DNA of 64,000 nucleotides, from the NCBI RefSeq assembly GCF_000092065.1, contig NC_009366.1:56001-120000 (forward strand), written 5' to 3'. The notes under the pieces were generated by a model. That model was not told the DNA's origin and did not search any database. It saw only the letters and a list, made by a program, of their open reading frames with translations. The first letter of the stretch is position 1. Each line of letters starts with the position of its first letter. The DNA comes from Ostreococcus lucimarinus CCE9901. Taxonomy: Eukaryota > Chlorophyta > Mamiellophyceae > Mamiellales > Bathycoccaceae. The translations under genes and the position numbers were made by a program. This document shows, in pieces, positions 37,174-47,400 of this stretch.

Positions 37174-38707
37174 ATGCTCACGTTGACGCGCACGCAAATC
37201 ACGCTCCCCGCCCGCGCGCCCGCGCGCGCGAGGCGCACGGCGCGCACGGCGCAAAGCGCGCGCGTCATCGCGCGCGCGCGGACGTCCGCGGTCGTCGAGG
37301 ATGAATTCGCGACGGACGACGACGTCGTCAGACGAGGACAGGTGCGCGCGAACGACCGCGGGCGCGATGCGCAAGAATTCGATGCGTCGCGCGGTAGGAC
37401 GCGCGAACGCGCGCGGGCGTCGATGGACGCGCGAGGGCGACGAAGCGATCGATCGGACGGGGGTGCGATCGATATCTGGATAAATGGCGCGCGCTGGAAA
37501 ACGACGCGTTCGGTCGAACGCTGACGGCGATGCGACGCGTGAGGGCGGAGAAAGGGCGAAAGGTAAAATGTGTGAACGAATGACTGACGACGTGACGCGC
37601 GATGCGGTGCTTTCGCGATCGTAGACGGCGGCTATGGCGACGGCGGCTTCCATGTTTTTCGCGGATCGCGCCGACGCGGCGCAAGAGTTGATGCAAACCG
37701 CGCTCGATGGACGCCCGCTCATCTTCTTGGCGGTGTTTGGACCGGTCTTGGGTTGGGTGGCGTATAACATTCTCTCCCCGGGGTTGAGACAGCTTGAAAA
37801 CATGCAAGCGGTGAACGCAAAGTCGAGCAAGAAGCGCGCCGCCGGCGCGCTGGCGGGCGGCTTGACGGCGAGTGCCTTGATGGGCATGCCGGAAGCGTCT
37901 GATGCGGCTCAAAACGTTGCGGATCTTGCCGGCATCGATGGCCGCATCGCCATCTTTTTTGTGTTCGCCCCGGTTCTCGGCTGGGTGGCGTACAACATTC
38001 TCGGCCCGGGTCTTCGTCAGTTCGAAGACATGCAAAAGGCTGCCGCGAAGAAGAAGGGTGTGCTCGCGGGTGCGGGTCTCTCGGCTGCCGCTTTGATGGG
38101 CATGCCGGAAGCCTCCGACGCTGCGGAACAGCTCGGTGAGCTCGCCGGCATCGATGGCCGCATCGCCATCTTTTTTGTGTTCGCCCCGGTTCTCGGCTGG
38201 GTGGCGTACAACATTCTCGGCCCGGGTCTTCGTCAGTTCGAAGACATGCAAAAGGCTGCCGCGAAGAAGAAGGGTGTGCTCGCGGGTGCGGGTCTCTCGG
38301 CTGCCGCTTTGATGGGCATGCCGGAAGCGTCTGATGCGGCTCAAGAAATTGGCACCCTCGCTGGCATCGATGGCCGCATCGCCATCTTTTTTGTGTTCGC
38401 CCCGGTTCTCGGCTGGGTGGCGTACAACATTCTCGGCCCGGGTCTTCGTCAGTTCGAAGACATGCAAAAGGCTGCCGCGAAGAAGAAGGGTGTGCTCGCG
38501 GGTGCGGGTCTCTCGGCTGCCGCTTTGATGGGCATGCCGGAAGCCTCCGACGCTGCGGAACAGCTCGGTGAGCTCGCCGGCATCGATGGCCGCATCGCCA
38601 TCTTTTTTGTGTTCGCCCCGGTTCTCGGCTGGGTGGCGTACAACATTCTCGGCCCGGGTCTTCGTCAGTTCGAAGACATGCAAAAGGCTGCCGCGAAGAA
38701 GAAGTAG
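37174..38707 (+). CDS. psbY: PsbY polyprotein precursor with five PSII PsbY modules
   Basis: Exon 1 is 37174-37341, intron 37342-37624 (283 bp, branch ACTGAC), exon 2 is 37625-38707, giving about 416 residues. Exon 1 is a plastid transit peptide. Exon 2 holds five modules, each with a lumen-type signal (e.g. GVLAGAGLSAAALMGMPEAS, then DA) followed by a short PsbY helix (FFVFAPVLGWVAYNILGPGL, then RQFEDMQ). Land-plant PsbY precursors carry two such modules that are cut apart by the thylakoid processing peptidase; five is unusual. Modules 2-5 are almost identical. The donor after GGACAG fits the local consensus, but an acidic stretch before it (VEDEFATDDDVV) is odd for a transit peptide, so the exon 1 end is the least certain part. 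Confidence 0.88.
37931..38704 (+). repeat. 216-bp tandem repeat inside psbY
   Basis: Unit starts are at 37931, 38147, 38363 and 38579 (last one partial), exactly 216 bp apart. The first about 170 bp of each unit are identical. The linker alternates: units 2 and 4 are followed by CCTCCGACGCTGCGGAACAG, and the linkers starting GCGTCTGATGCGG precede units 2 and 4. This pattern indicates duplication of a two-unit (432-bp) block. Confidence 0.93.
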
Positions 38708-38880
38708 ACATTTCGCAAGAGCTGCGTCAAGTCTCCGATTCACGAACTCGACAACAAACACATAGTATTTAGTCCTCCGAGAACGTTGCGCTCTCGACAG
38801 AGCATCGCTCGAAAATGCAAGCTTGTAACACATAACCTGTGAGCTTATCAATCTAAAATCATGTTACACGCGAACGGAAG

Positions 38881-41505
38881 CTAGTTTTGCGGAAAGAGAT
38901 CGGCGAAAGGATCCTTTACGGACGTTCCCTTCGCGGTGCCTCCGCTCAAGGAAACCTGACCGCCCGTCTTCGGCGGCGTTGCCTTCGGAGGCGTCAAGGA
39001 CATCAAATCTACCTGTGCAAGTAGATCAACGGATGTTGACGCTTGAGCTGCGCTCGTCGTGGGCACGACGAGTTCCGATAAGAGATCCACAGCCGGTGGC
39101 GACGCTTGAGCGGATTTCATCGTCGCAGCGCCTCTCGGTGGGGGCGCAAATGGCGTGATTGCTTCTTTCGCGCGCGTGGGGGCAGGCGCATCGCCGAACA
39201 ATGCGTCTGCGAGTTTCATCTTCGTATCATCCGCCGTGTGTTCTGGTGGCCGAACGGACGGTTGAGCGGGCACGTTCTCAAACCCGCCGAGGAACGACTC
39301 CAAGTCATTCTTTCGCGCCGCCGCCGCCGCGGGTCGAATTGGTGGCGGCAGTCCTTCTGGGACGATATCCGACGAGTGCGTCGTTTGATGATGCTCAAAC
39401 ACTAAAGGACCCGTCCCACGCGATGCATTCGTAGTGTCTTTCATTCGAGACTCGATGGCACGCACGCGTGCCTCGGCGTCCGCCGCCGCCGCAGCGTCTC
39501 GTTGCGCCTTTTCCTGGTACGGCTTTGCACCGTTTGCGAGCGCATTTGAGACGTATTGATTCAGCATACTCAGCGATGCATCCACGTTGACATCTACTGC
39601 GGAAGGTGCGATGACACCCGAAAGTATCTGCGTCTCCTCACCCACGAGCACATCGACTTCGAGCGCACGTTGCTGCTTCTCTACGAATTTGCTCTTCGCG
39701 TTTTGCTCGACGAATGCGCGCGCGTTTGGGCTCAACCCACCACTGGCGCGACGTGCTATCTTCGCTATGGCGCTCAAAACTAAAGTCTCAACTGCGGGGC
39801 CATGAATTTGCTTCTCCGTGACTTCAACGAGCATGTCCATCAGCGTCTCGGCGTTCCGACCGCTCAGTTCCCCGAGCTCGCCGAGGACCCAAACCATCGT
39901 CTTCAACAAGACGAGAGGAAGTTTTGGCTTGTGAAGCAAATTCACGTACGCATTAACGGCAGATTTGCGCGAAAGATCATCGATAGCATCATCTCCCGTG
40001 CCTTCAGCTAATAGACGCATTAAACCCTGACCGATGGATGGCTTTACCACGTCGCCCGCCGTCTCAAAGAGTTCCGTCATGACTTCCACGTACCACTTTG
40101 CGTCGGGGGCATATCTCTCCGCGAGTTCTGCGACACGTGAAGCCGTCTCCTCTCGCACGTACTGATCGCTATATTTGTCGCCGTCCCGTTTCAAAAAGGC
40201 CAACATACGCTCGACGATCACCTCCACGTTGTTTGGTTTTGTCATCTTGTAGAGCAAGTCGAGCGTCTTTTTGCGCAACGTCTCGTCGGAGTCTTCCAAG
40301 CAGTCCACGACCGCCATCTGATGCTCTGCCGCGTACTGCGGATTGACGTTTACTATACATGCCAGTGTATTCAAGCCAGCATATTTCAAATTGTTGTTTG
40401 AGCTCTTGATGAACCGAGATATCACCATCGCGCACTGCGCCAACAATTGCGGGTTTGGATAGATGCTTGTGATTGTCCTCACCGATTCGTACACCAGAGC
40501 GTTACCTATTTGGTTCTTAGAGTCTGTCGCCCGCGCGAGCGTGTCTTCCAAAACATTATACATCTCGCTGCTCGTGGTCTTGTCATGAGCGCCTAAGATT
40601 GCTAATATCTTCAATAACTTGATTTGCACAAACGGAGCCGGCGTCCTGTGGTATTCGTACGACTTTGGTAATCTTCGATCGATGACTTGCTTGAGCACGC
40701 TCACGAAGCTCGACGACAAATTCTTGTGTGGTTCGGGATCGTGCGCCACCAGTTCGTGTAAAGCACACACAGCCGCGGACATGACGCTTGGATCCTTATC
40801 GCAAATCATCTCTCGAAACTTGCCGTGTAAATGACTCACACTCTGCGGACTCTTTTGATAAAATCGCATGAGTGCCATCACCGCCTTCTTCCGCACGTGG
40901 GCCACGGGATGCATGAGCAATGATGTAACTTGCGGCAACACCGCCGGCACCGTATCCTCGTTCACCAACCGCATGATGGCCGTCAACGCCGCGCACACGA
41001 CCAAATAATCATCGCTCTTTAAATCTTGCTGCACCGTGTTCACGATTAAAATGATCAAATCGTGATCTTCGTTTAAAAACGACGTCGTCGCCAGGTACCC
41101 CGCTCGTTTTATCGCGATGTCGCTCTCCACGCACGCTTTCACCGCGTGTATGTGTCCGAACGACGCGTCGTGACCGAGCATTTCCAGATACATCAACCGC
41201 AGCATGACTTCCTTGATCTTCATTTTATCAATCTTGGGCTGCTGTAGCAGCGCTCGAAGGTACATCGACTCGCGCTGCATGATGACGTCTTCATCTGTCT
41301 TGCTCTTACACTCCCCTGTTTGGATATTTCGCGCGCGCGCGCGCGTCAGTCGTCGATGCATTGTCGCGGGACAATCGCACGCAGCGGGACAATCTCACTC
41401 GCTTTCGCGACATCTCCGTCGCGTTCTCTCACCTATACGTCGAACCAAATCGTAAAATTCCTTGGATTTGTTCTTCTGCACCGCCGGAGGGGGCGCTGAC
41501 GACAT
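38881..41505 (-). CDS. AP4E: AP-4 complex subunit epsilon
   Basis: Exon 1 is 41433-41505, intron 41316-41432 (117 bp, donor GTGAGA), exon 2 is 38881-41315, giving 835 residues. The join gives FYDLVRRIGECKSKTDED, matching the adaptin N-terminus. The trunk is a long HEAT/armadillo solenoid with LMYLEMLGHDASFGHIHAV, FLNEDHDLIILIVNT and HVRKKAVMALMRFYQKSP, closest to AP-4 epsilon. AP-4 is a clathrin-independent trans-Golgi sorting adaptor. The C-terminal 200 residues are a Pro/Ala/Ser hinge with repeated DLL-type motifs (VDLLSEL, VDLLAQV). No globular ear is evident, so the ear is shortened or missing. An ATG at 41607 is possible but less conserved. Confidence 0.92.
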
Positions 41506-41634
41506 CGTCGCGCGCGGGCGCGTCACGAAGCGCGCGGTGAAGTGAGGCGGTTGGCCGGCGTCAAGCCGAGACGAAGACGGCGCGTTCTGAATACTAGGCG
41601 AAACCATTTCAAATTCTAAGCGATGTGCGAACGG

Positions 41635-42882
41635 CTAGTCCACCGAGTTCTCTTGCGAGTTGTCGGTTTTTTTCAAGAACATTTCGTTGACGTTCCCTTC
41701 CATCAAAGCGACGGCGGTGTCGGCGCCTCGAGGCAACGCGTTGGCGCCGTACGGCCAACGCACGTGACGTTTGTAAATGGTAAAGCTCAGGGTCGAATTC
41801 CCCCAGTGCGTTTTGATCTCTCGCGTTTCTAATGGTTCGAAGCAGCAGCACAGCTTTAGGTTGGTGCGACACGCCGGTCGACACAGGTACGGCTCGTTGA
41901 TTATCAAGTGCGTGAGGAGCGGGAGCTCGGCGGCGACGCGCAATATGTAATTCGTCGTCTCGTAGTCGAAATTCTGCGTCGTCGCCAGGACCACTTTGGC
42001 GCTGCGACACGTGTGCAACACATTCTCTGCTTGATCGTGAATGAAATCGACGTCGCGAAATCTCAAGCGCGATTGATTAATCAACTCGTCTTGGCACTCG
42101 ATGCCGCACACGTTGATACCCGGGAACGCGCGCGCTAGACCGGCCGCTAGAGATCCGCATCCCGAGCCCACGTCCACGAACGAGCCCATGTTCGCCTTTT
42201 TCCCATAAAACACTTTGTGATCGTTCAAAAGCGCCGCGATGCCGTGATCGTCGGTTCGTCCCGGATGCAACGCTCGTCGACTCCGCTCCACCACCTCCGC
42301 CTTGTCTGTCTCCTTACTCACGCTCGAAGGATCGTTTAAGTCCTCCTTGAGCGCGTTCGCATCGGAGAGAAGCTCCTTCGGCACGCTTTGCTTCCCTCGC
42401 GTCTCCTTCACCAGCGCTGGATGCTTCAACAGCGTCCCGTTTGGCACCGTCAGCTTTAGCCTCACCGGCGGCGTCGCTCGCACGTCCAACGACCACCCTC
42501 CGTCTTCCTGCCCGTGTAAAACCCCATCGTCCAGCTTCAAATTCCCCCACTGCAACAGCGACATCGCGTCCGTCGCGCCCGGTGGCAACTGCACGCACGC
42601 CTCCACGAGCGCTCGTCCCGTGACGCTCTCGCTCACCTCGATCGCGACGTCCGCGCACTGCGGCGTCTCCGCGAACAACTCATTCGAGCGTCCCCGCGTG
42701 CGCGACAGCCACTCGACCGTGAGATATATCGTTCCCGTCTCGCTGGCTCTCGAGTCGTCGTCGTTCGCGCTCTTATCGCCGTCGTCGCGCGCGCGCTTGC
42801 GCGACTTGGCTTTCGATTGCCAAGCCGGAATCGCGTCGTCGTTTTGACGCGCGCGCGCGCGCGCGCTCAGCGCGGCGAACAT
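41635..42882 (-). CDS. SAM-dependent methyltransferase, DOT1-like catalytic domain
   Basis: A 415-residue protein. Residues 225-330 contain a class I SAM site: SFVDVGSGCGSLAAGLARAF, then CGIECQDELINQSRLRF (acidic ribose ligand in GIE), then VVLATTQNFDYETTNYI in the position of the DOT1 motif VFVNNFAF. This order matches the DOT1 family of histone H3K79 methyltransferases, but identity to the motifs is partial and other methyltransferases cannot be ruled out. The N-terminal part has a basic nuclear-signal-like stretch (KAKSRKRARDDGDK) and a strand-rich region (about 50-150) of unknown fold. The start ATG opens with a short Arg/Ala segment. Confidence 0.62.
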   Translation of the reverse strand: MFAALSARARARQNDDAIPAWQSKAKSRKRARDDGDKSANDDDSRASETGTIYLTVEWLSRTRGRSNELFAETPQCADVAIEVSESVTGRALVEACVQLPPGATDAMSLLQWGNLKLDDGVLHGQEDGGWSLDVRATPPVRLKLTVPNGTLLKHPALVKETRGKQSVPKELLSDANALKEDLNDPSSVSKETDKAEVVERSRRALHPGRTDDHGIAALLNDHKVFYGKKANMGSFVDVGSGCGSLAAGLARAFPGINVCGIECQDELINQSRLRFRDVDFIHDQAENVLHTCRSAKVVLATTQNFDYETTNYILRVAAELPLLTHLIINEPYLCRPACRTNLKLCCCFEPLETREIKTHWGNSTLSFTIYKRHVRWPYGANALPRGADTAVALMEGNVNEMFLKKTDNSQENSVD

Positions 42883-43174
42883 CGAGCCGCGCGAGGGCGA
42901 CGGTTTCGCCGCTCGCGCCGCGGGCGCTCGCGATCGCGCGACGCTCGCCGCGCGCGGGTGTGCGACTTCCAGAGGGCTGATTACTACAATCTTCGGGACG
43001 CGCGGAGAGATTGGGAAAGCGAATATCTATGTATGTGACGACGCGCCGTCGATTCGATCGAACGCCAACGCGCTCGGTGATGCTCGCGCGTCGCGATGAC
43101 GCGCGCACCGAGCGAACGCGCGCGATGGAACCGACGACGCGACGAGGCGCGCTCGAGACTCGTTCGGGCGGCGC

Positions 43175-44055
43175 TTACAGCCCGGAACGACCCCAGACGA
43201 CCAAGGCGAGGGAGAAGGAAAACGTCGCCATGATGGCGGCCCACGCCACTTGCACGATGAACGGTTCACCCTCAGCCACTTGGCCGACCGCCTCGACGAC
43301 GGCGGCGGACGCCGGCGCCGCGGACACGATTTGCGCGGCGACGCTCGCCGCGGCGGCGCTCAGCGCAACCTACGCATTCAAACGCGACGTCGCGCTCTCG
43401 TCAGTCTCTCGCGCACACCGCGCGCGCCACGGCGCATCCCACGCCCCGTTCCCATCGATCCCAAACCTCGGCGCGACCGCGATCGAGGCCCCTCGCCTCG
43501 CGTCGCGCCGCCGCGCCGTTCCTTATCCACCGCCGCGCCGCGTCCCCCCCCGCCCGCGCCCGACGCCCGCGCGCCCGACGCCGCGCGCCGCCGAATCCAA
43601 CGCGCGCGCGTTTCCTCCACCCATCGATCGCGCGCGGTCGTCCTCGTCGCCCTCGCGCGCGTCCCCCCGTCGACGCCTCGTCCCGCGCGCGCCGATCGCG
43701 ACCCGATCGAGGGCTCGCGTCGCGCCTTCATCGCCCCCCCCGATCGCGTCCGTCCCGCGCCCGCCCTCTCGAGCGCCCGCGTCCGCGCGATCAAAATCCT
43801 CCCCATCGCGCGCGCGCGCTTCGAGCCCTCCATCGACGTCGCGCGCGCCTCCGCGCGTCCGCGCGCGCGCCGCCCCCCGATCGCGTCGTCGCGTCGCGGT
43901 CGCGCGCGTCGTCCTCGTCGCGGTCGCACCTTTTGTTCCGTCTCGACGCGCTTCGCGCTCGGCGCGGCCGCGCACCGAACGGTGCGTTGGTTCTTCGTCG
44001 CGCGCGCGCTCGAGGCGCGCGCGGTGACGGTCGGGCGTGCGGTCGCGGCGTGCAT
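43175..44055 (-). CDS. petN: Cytochrome b6f subunit PetN, nuclear-encoded precursor
   Basis: Exon 1 is 43930-44055, intron 43370-43929 (560 bp, the longest in this window), exon 2 is 43175-43369, giving 106 residues. Exon 1 is entirely transit peptide ([20 protein letters not shown] ...). Exon 2 begins with a hydrophobic Ala-rich lumen-type segment ending APASA and finishes [20 protein letters not shown], then WGRSGL and stop. That is the 29-residue PetN helix, the plastid form of which ends [12 protein letters not shown]. PetN is a single-helix subunit needed for b6f complex stability. It is normally encoded in the plastid genome, so this copy implies transfer to the nucleus. The intron has donor GTGCGA, branch ACTGAC and acceptor GCGTAG. 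Confidence 0.9.
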
Positions 44056-44434
44056 CGGGGCGTCGTGTGCGGCGCAAGCGCGTCGATCGGATCGGGCGCC
44101 GATGCGCGCGCGCGCGCCATCTTTTTATACGACATTCTTCCCGCCTTTTATTCAATTTAAGGACATGTGGCGCCACCCCGGATCGGACGACGCGTGACGC
44201 GTTCGAAGATCTGGGGCTTTTTGTACGTACAGTACGATATACATAGTCGTACTCGCGCCCTTGAATTCGGGATCGATCGCGCGAGGGGAACGAACGGCGA
44301 TTCGCGCGCCGACGCGCGAGACCGCGACGCGCGACGGCGGCGACGACGGCGCGCGCGACCGACGCGTCGCGTCGCGACGGGATTCGCGCGCGATCGCGTC
44401 GATTCGTCGCGACGGGATCGGCGCGACGCGCGCG
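44056..44434. promoter_or_regulatory. Divergent promoter region between PetN and BUB1-like genes
   Basis: This 379-bp gap has an AT-richer patch (44130-44165, 44215-44260). It contains two ACGCGT/GACGCGT-type sites at 44190-44202, resembling cell-cycle MCB elements. They are weak evidence in such CG-rich DNA. A near-palindrome GTACGTACAGTAC lies at 44223-44235. Confidence 0.4.
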
Positions 44435-47400
44435 ATGGCGCGCGAGGACGGCGCGTTGACGCCGCGGGATACGAATCGCATCGCGCGCGACGGCGACGTC
44501 GAGTTCGCGTGGGAGCACGCGAAGGAGAACGTGCAGCCGGCGCGACGGGGACGGGATGGGTGCGCGCTGCGGGACGCGCTGCGGGCGACGACGCGAGGCG
44601 GGGATCGAGAGGCGGAGGCGCGGGAGGCGACGAGGGCGAAGATGTGGGCGGCGGCGACGAGGGCGCGGGGCGCGGACGACGACGCGTTGGGGGCGTGGTG
44701 CGGGTTGATCAAGTGGACGGAGCAGACGTACGCGACGGGAAACGGACGGGAGAGAGAGCTTTTGCCGGTGCTGGAGCGATGCACGCGAGAGCTGCAGGAG
44801 GTGGAGGCGTATAAGGAGGACGCGCGGTATTTGCGAGTGTGGATCAAGTACGCGGATTGTTGCGCCGAGCCGGGGGATATTTTCAAGTTTTTGAAGGCGA
44901 ACGCGATCGGGCAGCGACAGGCGCTGTATTACGAGGCGTATGGGGCGTTTTTAGAGGTTCGTCAAGCGTACGGGGCGGCGAATGAGCAGTACGAGCGCGG
45001 GATTGAGATGCGCGCAGAGCCGCTCGAGCGCCTGCGCGCGTCGTACGCCGCGTTTCAGCATCGAATGGTTCGTCGAACGCAGAAGCGCATCGAGAGCGGC
45101 GAGATCGACGAGAACGAAGGAGAAGAGATCGTTCGTAACTTTGGAGACACGCTCAAGGCGCGATCACGAAGCGGAGGGGGAGTGAGCTCTCGTAGAGGCG
45201 AGTCGACGACGGGCGCGCGCCAGGCGCGCGGCGGCTTATCAGGACCGACGCGCGGCGCGACTCAATCTACACCACAAGCTCAGACTTCGAACGCGCAAGG
45301 AAACGTTGGCGGTTTAGACGTTTACGATGACGCCGAAAACGGTGCGCCCACTCCCGGAGAGGCGACGACGACGGGGCGATGGAAAAACTTGGGCGGGTAC
45401 AAGGATGTGCGCAAGGAAAACACCGCGCAGGCGACGACGTGGGCCGGTCAACGAGCGACGCAAAGCAAACGAAAAGTGACGGTGCCCAGCGATGAGATTG
45501 CGGTTTTTGAAGACACTGAGTGCTTGAAGGCGAGCGACGTGAAGGCAGCCACGGCAGCAACGGAGCGCGACGTTGGTTCGTTGCGACAGCGCGTTGACGG
45601 TGAGGTCGATTTGAGTCGAAATCCGATGCTGTACCACTCTGGTGGCCAGCCTCCGCTAGCGCCTGGCGAGCGACCGAAGAGCAAGTATCGTGGATTCAAA
45701 CCTGCGCACCTACGATCGGAGGATGGCGAGGAGTTGTGCTACGAGGAAATTCGAGCAGCAGCGTGGGTGCGCGCCAACGGTCCGACGCGCAAGCCACGTA
45801 CGACCTCCGAGGCGCTCGTCGAACTAGAACCAACGATGGAGATGGATATGGACGTCGATATGGATGGAAACGTCACTGAAATAAGTGGTGATCTTCCACA
45901 GCTCGCCACGCAGGCGACGCGAGATCACGCGACATCACTCGTGAAGCCCGCGAAGGCGGCAAAGGACGATGAAATCGTCTCCAAGCGAACGTACGTGGCT
46001 CCACCGCCACCCGTTGGATCTCGCACTGGGTCGTGCGCGAGTGAGCCATCAGAAGCTGGATCGGTGATTTCTCGCGAAAAGTCGCCGCAGGCAAAGAGGC
46101 CGGCGTTGGTGAACAAGGTACGCGCTGGCGCCCGATGGACGGCGGACGAGGAGGGCACGCGTGCGGCGAACCACGATCCAACGATGACGATTTGTACCAA
46201 GGAAGCGTGGGGTGATATTATGAGCATGTTTTCAGACTCTGTAGCCGTAGGCGAAGGTGGGTATGATGCCGACTTGAGCGGCGCCGAAGGTTTAGCTGCG
46301 GCGAACGCCAAGCAAGCCACGCAACAGCCAAAGCCGGCGGAGGAAGACGACTGCGGACTATGCATTCGCGAAGATACGTGCGTGCTTTCCAAGGAAATGC
46401 TCGCCGCACGTCTCGCTGAGTCTCGCAAACCGATGGCGCTCGATCACTCCGAAGATGGAGGGTTATTCATTCGCGAAGATACGGTGGCTATTCCGAGCAA
46501 TCTCGGAGAGCTGAGCATCCGCGAGGATACCGAGTGTCTACCGAAACTAGCTTCGATGACGGTGACGCCCGCGTCGAACGCCTCTCGACCCGCACGACGT
46601 CCTCTTGGTTTGCGATCGACGCCGAACACTGAGTTCCGAGAATCTACACCAAGGATTTCGAGCATGAAGAAGCGTCCGGCGCTCGCGCAGTTGCAGCTCA
46701 TCAATCCCTTCAATGCCGAAGCCCTGGACGAGCATCTCAACTCGCTTGAATTATGCGTCGAGAACGATGTGTACATCGACTTGAAGTCTTCGAGAGTAGA
46801 AACTCTATCGGCTGCCGCTAAATGCGTGAGCAAAAGTGGCAAACGAGCCGCGGCGGGGGTCTCAGTTACGCTCGGTGACGTTTCCTTCGTTTTCAAGGGA
46901 CGCGTCGGCGAAGGTGCGCACGCAGAAGTTTACGAAGCTGAATTGGAAAGCAAGGCGCGCGTGTCTAGCGAAGAAGATGTTGGTGCGTATGCGTTGAAGG
47001 TTCAAGAAGCTCGGTACGCGAAATGGGAGTTTGTCGTCGCTCGAAGATTGCTCGAACGTCTTCCCGCCGAAGCTTCGGCCGCCGTGAACTGGGCGCAACC
47101 GACGGCGCTGCACCTACTCGGCGGACGCGAACACGACGGCAATGATGCTACTATGGGTGTACTTGTCATGCCGTTTGGCGAGCATGGTACTCTGCAAGAC
47201 GTTTTGAATTCGTATTTGCGCGAAGGCAAACAAATGCACGAAACGCTCGTGATGTATTACGCCGTGGAGATGCTTCGTTTGGTCGAATGGATCCACGGAG
47301 CTGGCATCGTTCACGCCGATTTGAAGCCGGACAATCTGTTATTGCGCAACGGTGGTGATGATTGGTGTGACTGGGCGCCTCATCGCCCGGGATCATGGAC

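Noticed and set aside
37931-38704. Regular repeats resembling a CRISPR array
   Set aside because: The units are 216 bp, entirely coding, and keep the reading frame; they are PsbY modules.
42883-43174. Possible small gene between the methyltransferase and petN
   Set aside because: Open frames there are low-complexity Arg-rich shadows with no conserved motif; it is a 292-bp flank.
44190-44202. MCB/E2F-like ACGCGT sites upstream of BUB1
   Set aside because: CGCG runs are everywhere in this DNA, so a specific cell-cycle element cannot be claimed; kept only as a note.
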